From Thalassospira sp. ER-Se-21-Dark (GTDB lineage: Bacteria > Pseudomonadota > Alphaproteobacteria > Rhodospirillales > Thalassospiraceae), in NCBI RefSeq assembly GCF_017922435.1, contig NZ_VDEZ01000003.1, positions 248,001 through 312,000 on the forward strand: 64,000 nt of DNA. Direction: 5' to 3'. Numbering within the stretch: position 1 is the stretch's first letter; each line of letters begins with the position of its first letter. Positions 53,132 through 62,222 of the stretch are shown piece after piece. Both the position numbers and the translations under genes were made by a program. A model generated the notes under the pieces. It was given only the letters and a program-made list of their open reading frames with translations. It was not told where the DNA came from and did not search any database.

Positions 53132-54006
53132 CAGACCTTCTTGATCGCAGCACGGCCAAACAGGCCGCTTGGTTTGATGGTCAGAACCGCGATCACAAGC
53201 GCGAAGACGACGATGAAGGTGTAGGACGATCCGAGATAGGTGGTCACACCGGCCTCAACCAGACCATAGATAAAGCCAGCCAACATCACACTATAGGCCG
53301 ATGTCATGCCGCCCAGAATGGCAACCGCAAAGGCCTTGAGGCCAAAAAGCGTGCCCATATCGGAATGCACCGAAAACAGCGGCGCAATCAGAAGCCCGGC
53401 ACACCCGGCCAGCATCGATGAAATGGCAAAGGATCCGGTCACCATCAAAGTGGTGTTGATCCCCATCAGCTTGGCTGCCTGAAGGTTCTGCACGACGGCC
53501 AAAAGGGCCCGGCCCTGACGGGTATGGCGGAACAGGGCATGCAGTGCGAGTGCGACACCAATGGCCGCCGCCGGGATCAGGATTTGTTGCGGGTAAACGC
53601 CGGTGCCAAACACGTTCCAGCTTTCCCCGACAAGGGCGGATGGCAGGGTGCGGGGTTCGTTGCCAAAGGTAAACAGTACCGCGTTATCAAGCAAAATACC
53701 GCCTGCGACGGTGGCCATCAGCCATGCTTCGGAATTGCGAATGGCAAACGGACGGACAAGGAAAAATTCAACCAGAATACCGGCAAGCCCGCAGCACAAA
53801 ATGGCCAACGGATAACCGACAATGACCGGAAACCCGTATCGTTCGCAGAACACAAAGCCCAGAACAGCGCCCAGCATCACCATCGATCCTTGCGCGAAAT
53901 TGACCTTGGAGGACACCGAATAGGTGATCTGGAAACCAAGTGCGATCAGCCCGTACATACTGCCCAGACCGATCCCGGTTATCAGAGCTGCGATTAAAAG
54001 TGTCAT
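53131..54006 (-). CDS. Branched-chain amino acid-type ABC permease (LivH-like)
   Basis: The 291-residue inner-membrane protein has about eight helices and LivH features: GIGLGSMYGLIALGFQITYSVSSKVNFAQGSMVMLGA at the start and LGGMTSAYSVMLAGFIYGLVEAG near the end. The ATG at 54006 is chosen, with AGGCGG before it; a start nine codons upstream is not conserved. It is encoded between the binding protein and the Liv triple fusion and forms the pore with the fused LivM part. Confidence 0.9.
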   Translation of the reverse strand: MTLLIAALITGIGLGSMYGLIALGFQITYSVSSKVNFAQGSMVMLGAVLGFVFCERYGFPVIVGYPLAILCCGLAGILVEFFLVRPFAIRNSEAWLMATVAGGILLDNAVLFTFGNEPRTLPSALVGESWNVFGTGVYPQQILIPAAAIGVALALHALFRHTRQGRALLAVVQNLQAAKLMGINTTLMVTGSFAISSMLAGCAGLLIAPLFSVHSDMGTLFGLKAFAVAILGGMTSAYSVMLAGFIYGLVEAGVTTYLGSSYTFIVVFALVIAVLTIKPSGLFGRAAIKKV

Positions 54007-54099
54007 TGCCAGCCGCCTGCCTATGCCGTGCACGTAAGTGCATCATTTAAAATGGATAAATCCCTGTCGGCGCGCATTGGGAACACGTCGACAGGGTTG

Positions 54100-54113
54100 A
54101 GGGTCAGGACCCT
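54100..54113. repeat. Short palindrome resembling the end of the 268-bp repeat
   Basis: AGGGTCAGGACCCT here equals the outer end of the 268-bp element (TTAGGGTCAGGACCC) and is itself an inverted repeat (6 + 2 + 6). It lies in the livH to binding-protein spacer. It may be a remnant end or just a small hairpin. Confidence 0.35.
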
Positions 54114-54118
54114 ATTGC

Positions 54119-55306
54119 TTATTTGATCGGAATGATCTGGCCTTCGACGAAATGCGCGAAGGTGTAGTCTTCCGGACCAAGCGCATCCTGATCGTCCGGG
54201 GTGAACGGCTTGTCATAGGTTTTGATCATGCCTTCGACACTGCTGATTTCGTACATGGCTTCGCGGATGGCCGGCCCTTCGGTCGAACCTGCCTTTTCAA
54301 TGGCGGCTGCGATCAGAAGGGTCGCGTCATAGGCGTTGGCGATGCCGGTCGCCGGGGTCACGTCGGCAAGGGTTTCGATTTCCGGGAACTTTTCCTGAAG
54401 TTTGACGAACATCGGATTAGCCGGATCGGTGAACAGATAGGTCTGGATGAAGTGGACTTTCTCGCCCGACTTGCCAGCCAGTTCGGTGAAGCGGCCACCG
54501 GCCGGACCCCAATGCGATGAAATCGGAACATCCCAGCCCATGCGATCAAGCGACTTGATCACCTGTGCGGTCGGGGCAACGTTGGCAACGACAAACAGGG
54601 AATCAGCGCCGTTTTCCTTTAGACGGGTCAGCTGCGGGACGACATCGACATCGTTTGACTCAAACTTTTCGATCCCGGCATGATCCATGCCACGCTTTTC
54701 AAGCGCCTTGAGCAAGCCCTTCTCATTCGACTCCCCCCACGGGTTGTTGATCAGGATCATGCCCGGTTTCTTGGCACCGTAATTGGCGATCAGATATTCC
54801 GTGATGGCTTCGTCGACATATTCATCAACAGCCGAAACGCGGAAGACATAGTTTTCATCCGCACCGTTTTTGGTGATCCCGGTTCCGGCAGCCCACGGGC
54901 CGATGAACGGGATTTTCTGTTGGTTAACGTACGGCACGATGGCAAAGGATACCGGCGTATCAAGACCGCCAATGATCGCCGCAACGCCTTCGCGCTGGGC
55001 CAGTTCACGGGCCGCAACCAGACCCTTGCCCGGGTTGCTTTCATCATCACGCGATACAAGTTCAAGCGGCTTGCCAAGAACACCGCCCTCGGCATTGATC
55101 TTGTCAATCGCAAGGGTGATGCCACGCGTAATGGCTTCACCCGATTTGGCCGACTGACCACTGAGTGCGGCAACAAGGCCAAGCTTCACAGTGTCTTCTG
55201 CACGGGCATCATGGGAAGGCAAGGTAGTGGCGAACATCAGCGCAGCAGCAGCCCCGAGAAGGGCGGCACGCCGCGTTATTTTCCGGAAAGGCGAAGAAAT
55301 AGGCAT
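54119..55306 (-). CDS. Branched-chain amino acid-type ABC substrate-binding protein (LivJ-like)
   Basis: The 395-residue protein has a twin-arginine-like leader (KITRRAALLGAAAALMF) ending at about SHDARAED, and a type I periplasmic-binding fold with VKLGLVAALSGQSAKSGEAITRGI and LELVSRDDESNPGKG. The Liv binding family also takes up amides, urea and aromatic compounds. Here the neighbouring amidohydrolase suggests an amide or cyclic nitrogen compound rather than leucine. It is the first gene of the operon and is divergent from the NTF2-like gene, with two operator palindromes in between. Confidence 0.88.
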   Translation of the reverse strand: MPISSPFRKITRRAALLGAAAALMFATTLPSHDARAEDTVKLGLVAALSGQSAKSGEAITRGITLAIDKINAEGGVLGKPLELVSRDDESNPGKGLVAARELAQREGVAAIIGGLDTPVSFAIVPYVNQQKIPFIGPWAAGTGITKNGADENYVFRVSAVDEYVDEAITEYLIANYGAKKPGMILINNPWGESNEKGLLKALEKRGMDHAGIEKFESNDVDVVPQLTRLKENGADSLFVVANVAPTAQVIKSLDRMGWDVPISSHWGPAGGRFTELAGKSGEKVHFIQTYLFTDPANPMFVKLQEKFPEIETLADVTPATGIANAYDATLLIAAAIEKAGSTEGPAIREAMYEISSVEGMIKTYDKPFTPDDQDALGPEDYTFAHFVEGQIIPIK

Positions 55307-55479
55307 GTGAGACTCCCTGATTATGTGTCTGCGTCGTCCGGCGTCGCAAATTCGGCATGCGCACCAAATCGTCACCGCACTGCAGCAAGCGACATGCCAA
55401 GAATCACAATCATTCAAAATCAGTGACTTAGGCGTTTTTCGATCCGGGCAGAAAACAGAATTGCCTCATGTATACGCAG

Positions 55480-55515
55480 ATTGCATGCAATTTTTGCATA
55501 AAATTAGTGCATGCA
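55480..55515. promoter_or_regulatory. Two GntR-type operator sites in the divergent region
   Basis: The palindrome ATTGCATGCAAT lies at 55480-55491. A second core, TGCATGCA, is at 55508-55515, with TTGCAT between them. The same 12-base palindrome recurs at 56880-56891 beside the gntR gene. The sites lie between the divergent LivJ operon (55306) and the NTF2 gene (55577), so they likely control both. Confidence 0.8.
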
Positions 55516-55576
55516 AAATTTCTGCACAGCGTTTATGCTGATGCCAGATCAATTCCCGAAAACAGAGGCCTTCCAA

Positions 55577-56002
55577 ATGAGTGACCAAACCGCGGAAAAT
55601 GTGCTCGATACCCTGCCACCAGAGGCGCAGACGGTACGTGATTTTCTTGATGCATCCATGAAACCCGACCCGGAACTGGCGGCGACATTCATGTCAGATG
55701 ATGTCGTCATCACCTTTACCGATGGTCAGAAGTACGATCATCCGTCGGGCACCACGGCGTTTAACACCGCGCGTTATAAATGGGTGAAAAAGAAGTTCGG
55801 TCAGTTTGATGTCGCCCATACCAACGGCCAGACTGTTGTTTACAGCACCGGCTGGCTTTACGGCGAATGGCCGGACGGCACCCCGTTTGAAGGCAACCGT
55901 TATGTCGACCGTTTCGTGATTGAAAACGGCAAGATCATCAAAATGGATGTCTGGAATGAAAGTGCGGAACGCATCCTGATCCGCAAGGGCATCAAGGCCT
56001 GA
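55577..56002 (+). CDS. Nuclear transport factor 2/SnoaL-like protein
   Basis: The 141-residue protein is a single NTF2-like cone: helical start (AQTVRDFLDASMKPDPELAATFMSDDVVITF), then curved strands with WLYGEWPDGTPFEGNRYVDRFVIENGKIIKMDVWNES. The fold hosts isomerases, hydratases, dehydratases and ligand-binding proteins. The ATG at 55577 is the first that fits the fold; a longer start would include the operator region. It stands alone between the GntR operators and the GntR gene, which runs toward it. Its probable task is a step in the pathway served by the Liv fusion transporter. Confidence 0.75.
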   Translation: MSDQTAENVLDTLPPEAQTVRDFLDASMKPDPELAATFMSDDVVITFTDGQKYDHPSGTTAFNTARYKWVKKKFGQFDVAHTNGQTVVYSTGWLYGEWPDGTPFEGNRYVDRFVIENGKIIKMDVWNESAERILIRKGIKA

Positions 56003-56109
56003 GCCAGACGGGAACCCGAATGATGCAGCCCGCACCAACCATTTGCCATCCGCACGTCACGCGCGAAGTCCCGCATTCGGCTGTTGATATGGCAGTGGTG
56101 CGAGCAGAC

Positions 56110-56823
56110 TTAGCTGGTGCCGTCACGCACCTTTTTGGCATAGGGTTCCAGCGCATCAAGATACAAAAGCGGCCCGCTTTCCTTGGTCGTAAACAGGGCG
56201 CGGTCGGCAACCGCCGTCAGATGATGGCGCATCAGTTTGCGCGCCGCATCTTCGTCGCCCTTGGCAAGGGCCTCGATAATCTGGCGGTGTTCCTGAATGC
56301 CACAATCGGTCGAATGCGGGCGGGCATAAAGCGACAATGTCAGGCCACAGCGATATCCGATTTCCTCGACATAGCGCAGCAAGACCGGGCTTCCGGCAAG
56401 GCGGGCGAGCAGGATGTGGAATTCGGTGGCAAGCCGGATCGAAATCGGCTCGGACGCGTTCTCGGCTTCGACTTCCTTGGCAAGATGGGCTTCAAGTTCG
56501 CCGAGAATTTCCGGGCTCATATTCTTAATCACCCGGCTGATGACAAGGTCTTCGATCTGGGTGCGCAGTTCAAACAAATCACGCGCCTCTTCAAGGCTGG
56601 GCTTGGCAACCGCAGCACCCTTGTTGCGGCGAAGCTCGACCAGACCTTCGGCGGCAAGCCGTTCAAGCGACTGCCGAATAAGCGTGCGGCTGACGCCGAA
56701 CCGTTCGCCAAGGGAATCTTCAGGCAGCTTCATGCCAGGCATCAACACGCGTTCAAGAATTGCCGAGCGCAATGCCGAACTGATCATGTCTGTGCGATGC
56801 TTTGCCTTGTCCGCAGCTTTCAT
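56110..56823 (-). CDS. GntR-family (FCD) transcriptional regulator
   Basis: The 237-residue protein has a GntR winged helix (about 10-75, LRSAILERVLMPGMKLPEDSLGERFGVSRTLIRQSLERLAAEGLVELRRNKGAAV) and an FCD effector domain (about 85-215, including EFHILLARLAGSPVL and HRQIIEALAKGDEDAARKLMRHHL, with metal-binding histidines). It is divergent from the gamma-glutamyltransferase-like gene, and an ATTGCATGCAAT site lies between them. The same site type is found twice in the LivJ/NTF2 intergenic region, so it likely controls all three transcripts. Confidence 0.9.
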   Translation of the reverse strand: MKAADKAKHRTDMISSALRSAILERVLMPGMKLPEDSLGERFGVSRTLIRQSLERLAAEGLVELRRNKGAAVAKPSLEEARDLFELRTQIEDLVISRVIKNMSPEILGELEAHLAKEVEAENASEPISIRLATEFHILLARLAGSPVLLRYVEEIGYRCGLTLSLYARPHSTDCGIQEHRQIIEALAKGDEDAARKLMRHHLTAVADRALFTTKESGPLLYLDALEPYAKKVRDGTS

Positions 56824-56879
56824 CCCGAACCGCCAAGTTTCTTGTTTCGATCACTTTATTGCCTGCGCCTGTATAAAGG

Positions 56880-56891
56880 ATTGCATGCAAT
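56880..56891. promoter_or_regulatory. GntR-type operator beside gntR
   Basis: ATTGCATGCAAT is identical to the site at 55480-55491. It lies between the divergent gntR (56823) and gamma-glutamyltransferase-like (56964) genes. Confidence 0.8.
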
Positions 56892-56963
56892 TTCGCCACA
56901 ACCGATGCACGCATAACGCTAACCTGTTTGAAATCAATCCTTTTGGCTGAAAGAACCAAGCCC

Positions 56964-58556
56964 ATGACCGACCATCAAACTGCCCCTGAACATCGCGCCA
57001 TGGTCACAAGTCCCAGCACGGCGGCCAGCGAAGCCGGTGCGCAAGTCTTGCGCGATGGCGGCACCGCGATTGAGGCCGTCGTCGCCACCGCGGCAGTGTT
57101 GGCGGTAACATATCCGCATTTCTGTGGCATTGGCGGCGATGCAGTCTGGATGGTTTCAGACAACACGGGCAAGGTGCAGTCTTTCCTGGGTATTGGTCAG
57201 GCCGCTGAAAAAGGCGGCGATACAATCACGCCCGGCACCCCAATTCCGCTGCGCGGTCCGGGATCGACCCTGACCACGGCGTGCACGGTGGATTCCTGGC
57301 AACACGCGCTAGATCATTCGGCAAAGAACTGGGGCGGGACCAAAAGCCTGTCGGAATTGATCGCGCCTGCAATTGCGCTTGCGGAAAACGGTTTTGCGAT
57401 CAGTCCGTCGCAATGTTTCTGGCTTGATTTCCGTAAAGAGGAAATCGCCAACTGGCCGGGCTTTTTGGATGTCTTCACCCCGAATGCGCGGATGCCCCAT
57501 GTTGGCGAGAAATTTCATCAGCCGCACTTGGCGCAAAGCCTGAAACGCATTGCCGAATTTGGCGCGCGTGATTTCTATGAAGGCGGGCTTGCCGATCAGA
57601 TTGTCAAAGGCCTGTCAGCCGTCGGATCGCCGATCACCAAGGCGGACCTTGTGAAAACCCGCACCCGCACGGTCGATGCCGTGTCCCTTGATTATGGTGA
57701 CGTCACCCTGTTTGCCCCGCCCGCGCCGACGCAAGGATTGGCGACGCTTATGACCATGGGGGTGTTGCGCGAACTGGGTCAAAAGGACTGGACTGACGGA
57801 ACGGCGGATCATTACCATCTGGTGGTCGAGGCGATCAAACGCGCATTCCTGAAGCGCGATCAGATCGCCGATCCTGCTTTCACCAGCACCGATTTTACAG
57901 CCCTTCTGGATCACGCCGGTCTGGCCGCAGATGCCAAGGATATCTCGACCACCAAGGCGCTTGATTGGCCACATCCGTTCCGCCATGGCGATACGGTGTT
58001 TCTGGCAGCCAAGGATGCCAATGGCAATTGCGCCAGCGTTTTGCAAAGCACCTATTTCGATTGGGGCAGCGGGGTTGTCGCGGGCGATACCGGCATTGTC
58101 TGGCAAAACCGCGGGGCGGCATTCAGCACCGATCCGAACCACCCGAATGCCTTCGCAGCGGGCAAGCGTCCGTTCTATACGCTTAATCCCGGCATGGCGC
58201 TTAAGGGGGGCAAGCCGCATCTGCTGTATGGCACGCAAGGGGCCGATGGGCAGCCGCAAACCCTTGCCATGCTATTGACCCGACTGCTTGATTTCGGCCT
58301 GTCGCCGACGGACGCACTCGCCAAACCGCGCTTCCTGCTCGGTAAGACGTTTTCAGACACCAATGACAGCCTGAAACTTGAAGTCGATGCCGGGGATGAA
58401 GTGTTTGACGAACTGGCCGCACGCGGTCATGTCCTGCGTGCGATTGAACCGCAAAGTGCCCTTGCCGGTCAGGCGGGGATCATTCGCATCGACGAAGACG
58501 GCTTTGTCGATGGCGCGCATGATCCGCGCAGCGATGGCAGGGCGATTGGCGTTTAG
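56964..58556 (+). CDS. Gamma-glutamyltransferase-family hydrolase, cytosolic
   Basis: The 530-residue Ntn-hydrolase is related to gamma-glutamyltransferases and to oxamate amidohydrolase HpxW. It has SPSTAASEAGAQVLRDGG and CGIGGDAVW at the start. The self-cleavage nucleophile is Thr344 in HGDTVFLAAKDANGN, seven residues before Asp351 as in the TTHxSVVD motif of classical members; the second Thr and the His of that motif are replaced by Val and Phe. It lacks a signal peptide, unlike periplasmic gamma-glutamyltransferase. The start at 56964 is preferred to 56928 by homology. It belongs to the GntR regulon and probably cleaves an amide bond of an intermediate. The substrate is unknown. Confidence 0.82.
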   Translation: MTDHQTAPEHRAMVTSPSTAASEAGAQVLRDGGTAIEAVVATAAVLAVTYPHFCGIGGDAVWMVSDNTGKVQSFLGIGQAAEKGGDTITPGTPIPLRGPGSTLTTACTVDSWQHALDHSAKNWGGTKSLSELIAPAIALAENGFAISPSQCFWLDFRKEEIANWPGFLDVFTPNARMPHVGEKFHQPHLAQSLKRIAEFGARDFYEGGLADQIVKGLSAVGSPITKADLVKTRTRTVDAVSLDYGDVTLFAPPAPTQGLATLMTMGVLRELGQKDWTDGTADHYHLVVEAIKRAFLKRDQIADPAFTSTDFTALLDHAGLAADAKDISTTKALDWPHPFRHGDTVFLAAKDANGNCASVLQSTYFDWGSGVVAGDTGIVWQNRGAAFSTDPNHPNAFAAGKRPFYTLNPGMALKGGKPHLLYGTQGADGQPQTLAMLLTRLLDFGLSPTDALAKPRFLLGKTFSDTNDSLKLEVDAGDEVFDELAARGHVLRAIEPQSALAGQAGIIRIDEDGFVDGAHDPRSDGRAIGV

Positions 58557-58574
58557 AATCTTCGTTCGCTTGGC

Positions 58575-59234
58575 CTAGCGCGGGCACTGGTCCGGGTGGG
58601 CGCTGGCAAAGGCCGCGATCGCGTTACAGCGTTGTTCTATCGCGCAAATTCGCGGAAGGTGAGCAAAGCTCACATTCCAGCGACGCGCGTTATAAAGCTG
58701 CGGGATCAGGCAGATATCGGCCATGGATGGTCGGGCACCGTGGCAGAAATCGCCGTTGGTGCCGTCCCCGTCACCGGCCAGCATGGCTTCAAACCCAGCC
58801 AAGCCCGATCCGATATATTTCGTCATCCATTCCTGTCGTGCGGCATCGGCGTCATCACCATGGGCCTCGGCGATATCCATGACATGGCGCACCACCCCCA
58901 GATTACAGACCGGGTGGGTATCCATGGAAATGGCGTGCGACAGCGCACGCACCCGTTGGCGCGCCAGCGTTTCGGTCGGCAAAAGCCCCTGCCCAGGCCG
59001 GGTTTCATCAAGATATTCAATGATCGACACCGACTGGGTCATCATGACCCCGTCGATTTCAAGGGCGGGGACAAGGCCTTGCGGATTGCGGGTCAAATGT
59101 TCTGTGATTTTGTGACTGCCAGCCAGCAGATCAACCGGCACCGTCCGGTACGGAAGGTCGAGCAACCCCAGCGCAATCCGCACGCGATAACTCGCCGAGG
59201 ATCGCCAATAGTCATATAAAACGATCTCGCTCAT
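58575..59234 (-). CDS. maiA: Maleylacetoacetate isomerase (zeta-class GST)
   Basis: The 219-residue protein starts with the zeta-class glutathione motif RSSASYRVRIALGLLDLPY (Ser12-Ser13 region; canonical SSCSWRVRIAL). The glutathione-binding PQGLVPALEIDG and TQSVSIIEYLDE segments follow, then an all-helical C-terminal domain. It isomerises maleylacetoacetate to fumarylacetoacetate with glutathione in the cytoplasm. It is the last gene of the homogentisate operon, 11 bases after the fumarylacetoacetase gene, and converges on the gamma-glutamyltransferase gene with an 18-base gap. Confidence 0.92.
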   Translation of the reverse strand: MSEIVLYDYWRSSASYRVRIALGLLDLPYRTVPVDLLAGSHKITEHLTRNPQGLVPALEIDGVMMTQSVSIIEYLDETRPGQGLLPTETLARQRVRALSHAISMDTHPVCNLGVVRHVMDIAEAHGDDADAARQEWMTKYIGSGLAGFEAMLAGDGDGTNGDFCHGARPSMADICLIPQLYNARRWNVSFAHLPRICAIEQRCNAIAAFASAHPDQCPR

Positions 59235-59245
59235 AGTGGGGGGCT

Positions 59246-60265
59246 TTATGGTTTGTATTCGCGCACAGTTTGTTCAATCGCGCCAAAGATTGATTGGCCG
59301 TTGGCATCGCGCATTTCGATTTTGACGCTGTCGCCAAATTGCAGGAACGGCGTTGCCGCCGAACCATTTTCGATGGTTTCGATCATGCGGATTTCAGCAA
59401 TGCAGGAATAGCCCGCACCGCCCGCGGCAACCGGTTTGCCCGGCCCACCATCAAGCTTGTTCGATACCGTGCCCGACCCGATGATCGACCCGGCACAGAG
59501 CGGACGGGTGCGTGCGGCGTGGGCCACAAGCTGGGCAAAATCAAAGGTCATGTCGATCCCGGCATTGGCGCGCCCGAACGGCTTGCCATTGAGATCGACA
59601 CAAAGCGGCAGGTGAAGCTTGCCACCGTCCCACGCATCGCCCAATTCATCCGGGGTCACTGCAACCGGGGAGAAGGCCGAAGATGGTTTGGACTGGAAGA
59701 AACCAAATCCCTTGGCCAGTTCGCCGGGGATAAGACCACGCAGCGAAACATCATTGACCAGCATAATCAAGCGGATGGCATCGCGCGCCTGATCAAGGCT
59801 GGCGCCCATCGGGACATCATCGGTGATGACGGCAATTTCGCCTTCCATGTCGATGCCCCAGGCGGTGTCACCCATCAGGATGTCATCCCGCGGACCAAGG
59901 AAGCTGTCCGACCCGCCCTGATACATCAGCGGATCGGTCCAGAAGCTTTGCGGCATTTCGGCACCACGGGCCTTTCGGACCAGTTCGACGTGATTGACAT
60001 AGGCCGATCCATCGGCCCACTGGAACGCGCGCGGCAAGGGTGAATGCGCCCTGGTCTGATCAAATGCAACGCGTTTGGCCGGACCTGATCCGGCTTCGAC
60101 ATCGCCTGCCAGATCCTTGAGGCGCGGGGCAATATCAGCCCAGTTATCAAGGGCTGCCTGAAGGGTTGGTGCAATCGCGCTGGCATCGACATATTCCGAC
60201 AGGTCCTTGGAAACCAGCACAAGCTGGCCATCGCGGGTACCATTTTTAAGGGTGGCGAGTTTCAT
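59246..60265 (-). CDS. Fumarylacetoacetate hydrolase
   Basis: The 339-residue protein belongs to the FAH family, with a catalytic domain that has metal-ligand acids in DMEGEIAVITDDV and VNDVSLR, and the late SGTVSNKLDG segment. It is predicted to cleave fumarylacetoacetate into fumarate and acetoacetate, the last step of tyrosine breakdown. The assignment to this substrate rests on its place between hmgA (66 bases upstream) and maiA (11 bases downstream). The ATG at 60265 begins with MKLATLKNGTRDG, typical of bacterial members of this group. Confidence 0.9.
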   Translation of the reverse strand: MKLATLKNGTRDGQLVLVSKDLSEYVDASAIAPTLQAALDNWADIAPRLKDLAGDVEAGSGPAKRVAFDQTRAHSPLPRAFQWADGSAYVNHVELVRKARGAEMPQSFWTDPLMYQGGSDSFLGPRDDILMGDTAWGIDMEGEIAVITDDVPMGASLDQARDAIRLIMLVNDVSLRGLIPGELAKGFGFFQSKPSSAFSPVAVTPDELGDAWDGGKLHLPLCVDLNGKPFGRANAGIDMTFDFAQLVAHAARTRPLCAGSIIGSGTVSNKLDGGPGKPVAAGGAGYSCIAEIRMIETIENGSAATPFLQFGDSVKIEMRDANGQSIFGAIEQTVREYKP

Positions 60266-60331
60266 TGTTTTTGTGCCTCCGGCATTCTTTTCGTTAAGTC
60301 CTGAGTGATTGTTTTTTGGGGTCGCGGTGAC

Positions 60332-61702
60332 TTACGGACGACCTTCTGGCGTGCCATCGAACTTGCGTTCCAGCCCCGACCAGCAATCAAGATAATCGTC
60401 CTGAAGCGTTTCCAGTTCGGCGGCGAATTTCGTCAGCTGCTGCGGATAGCGGGTCTCAAACATGAATGCCATGGTGCCATCGAGTTTCTGGGGCCCGAGC
60501 TTGGCGTTCGATGCCTTGTCAAACCCGTGGGCATCCGGCCCATGGGCCAGCATCATGTTATGCAGGCTCATGCCGCCGGGGACAAAGCCCTCCTCCTTGG
60601 CATCATACTGGCCGCAAATCAGGCCCATGAATTCCGACATGATGTTGCGATGATACCAGGGCGGGCGGAAGGTATTTTCAGCCACCATCCAGCGCGGCGG
60701 GAAGATCACGAAATCAACATTGGCGGTGCCGGCCTCATCGGTTGGCGCGGTCAGCACGGTAAAGATCGACGGATCGGGATGATCAAACAGGATCGCGCCG
60801 ACTGGCGAGAAGGTCCGAAGATCATATTTGAACGGCGTGTAGTTGCCGTGCCATGCCACGACATCCAGCGGCGAATGGCCAATTTCAGTGACATGGAACT
60901 GCCCACACCATTTGACCAACACCCGGCATGGGGTTTCCTTGTCCTCGTAAGCGGCCACGGGTGTTTTGAAATCACGCGGATTGGCAAGGCAGTTGGCCCC
61001 GATCGGCCCGCGTTCGGGCAGGGTGAATTTGGCGCCATAGTTTTCACAGACATAACCGCGCGCGCCGCCATCAATCCCGGCCTCAAGGATGCTGACCTTA
61101 AACAGCATGCCGCGCGGAATAAGTGCGATTTCAAGCGGGGCGACATCCATCATGCCAAGTTCGGTGAAGATGCGAAGCGTACCACTTTCCGGCACGATCA
61201 GCAGTTCACCATCGGCATTGAAGAAATAGTCATCGACCATATCGGTGTTACAGACATAGACATGGCTTGCCATGCCGGTCTGGGTCATGGCATCGCCCGC
61301 GGTCGTGACGGTGCGCATGCCCGAAATGAAATCAACCGCGTCCTTGGGCATCGGCACCGGATCCCAGCGCAACTGCCCCAGCGCAAGGCTGTGATCATTC
61401 AGGCACGGGGCGGTTTTCCAGAACGGCCGATCAAGGGCGGCAAAGCGCCCGTTATGTTTGACACTGGGGCGAATGCGATACAGCCAGGACCGTTCATTGG
61501 TGCCGCGCGGGGCGGTGAAAGGCGATCCTGAAAGCTGTTCGGCATAAAGGCCATAGGCGCATTTTTGCGGGCTGTTTTGCCCTTGGGGCAACGCACCCGG
61601 AAGACTTTCGGTTTCAAAATCATTGCCGAAACCGGGCATGTAACGCAGATCGTTGGCACCGCCTTTTTCGGCATTTTTGGTCGGCTCAATGTGATCCGTC
61701 AT
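60332..61702 (-). CDS. hmgA: Homogentisate 1,2-dioxygenase
   Basis: The 456-residue iron enzyme opens the homogentisate ring to maleylacetoacetate. Characteristic stretches are [25 protein letters not shown] near the N-terminus, [28 protein letters not shown] and [20 protein letters not shown], which includes iron ligands, and a late [12 protein letters not shown]. The start at 61702 follows GGGAGGAAAAAGGCA. Longer frames run into the operator region. It heads the hmgA, fumarylacetoacetase, maiA operon and is divergent from a MarR regulator. Confidence 0.95.
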   Translation of the reverse strand: MTDHIEPTKNAEKGGANDLRYMPGFGNDFETESLPGALPQGQNSPQKCAYGLYAEQLSGSPFTAPRGTNERSWLYRIRPSVKHNGRFAALDRPFWKTAPCLNDHSLALGQLRWDPVPMPKDAVDFISGMRTVTTAGDAMTQTGMASHVYVCNTDMVDDYFFNADGELLIVPESGTLRIFTELGMMDVAPLEIALIPRGMLFKVSILEAGIDGGARGYVCENYGAKFTLPERGPIGANCLANPRDFKTPVAAYEDKETPCRVLVKWCGQFHVTEIGHSPLDVVAWHGNYTPFKYDLRTFSPVGAILFDHPDPSIFTVLTAPTDEAGTANVDFVIFPPRWMVAENTFRPPWYHRNIMSEFMGLICGQYDAKEEGFVPGGMSLHNMMLAHGPDAHGFDKASNAKLGPQKLDGTMAFMFETRYPQQLTKFAAELETLQDDYLDCWSGLERKFDGTPEGRP

Positions 61703-61729
61703 TGCCTTTTTCCTCCCAATCTTTGATAT

Positions 61730-61760
61730 AGTTACATTCGTAACTGTAATTTTTGTAACT
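61730..61760. promoter_or_regulatory. Inverted-repeat operator between hmgA and marR
   Basis: AGTTAC (61730-61735) and GTAACT (61740-61745) form an inverted repeat with a 4-base spacer. A further GTAACT lies at 61755-61760. The site is in the divergent hmgA-marR spacer and is a good candidate for the MarR (HmgR-like) operator. Confidence 0.7.
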
Positions 61761-61782
61761 ATCAAACAGCCTTTTGAAGCCA

Positions 61783-62211
61783 ATGAAATCCGAATTCGAT
61801 CTTCACAGTTTCCTGCCATTTCTGATGCATCACGCCAGCGAAAAGCTCAGCCTTGGCTTTCGCGATATCTATCGCGACCGATACCGGATGACGCGGTCCG
61901 AATGGCGGGTTCTGGCGACACTCGGCCAGTATGGTGCCTTAACCGCGACCGAAATCGTGACCCATACCGGACTGCATAAAACCAAGGTTTCGCGGGCTGT
62001 CTTTTCCATCGAGAAACGGCGTTGGTTGAAACGGTTTCAGGATGAAAATGATCGCCGGGTGCATCGCCTTGACCTGACAGCGCAGGGAAAATCGGCCTTC
62101 ACGTCACTGTGTGAGGCGGGTGTCGCCTATGACCGGAAAGTGCGCAACTTTCTGGGCGAAGATGAATTCAAACGTCTTTCAGACCTCCTGAAACGGTTTA
62201 ACGACCTGTGA
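61783..62211 (+). CDS. MarR-family regulator of homogentisate catabolism
   Basis: The 142-residue protein has a MarR winged helix (about 25-105, [48 protein letters not shown] with the wing [13 protein letters not shown]). Its ATG at 61783 is used; a TTG at 61774 would add three residues. It is divergent from hmgA, with an AGTTAC...GTAACT operator between. It likely represses the operon until homogentisate or a related aromatic acid binds. Confidence 0.87.
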   Translation: MKSEFDLHSFLPFLMHHASEKLSLGFRDIYRDRYRMTRSEWRVLATLGQYGALTATEIVTHTGLHKTKVSRAVFSIEKRRWLKRFQDENDRRVHRLDLTAQGKSAFTSLCEAGVAYDRKVRNFLGEDEFKRLSDLLKRFNDL

Positions 62212-62222
62212 CCTTAGCCCCC

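Noticed and set aside
60305-61531. 408-codon open frame opposite hmgA
   Set aside because: Antisense shadow; hmgA on the other strand is unmistakable.
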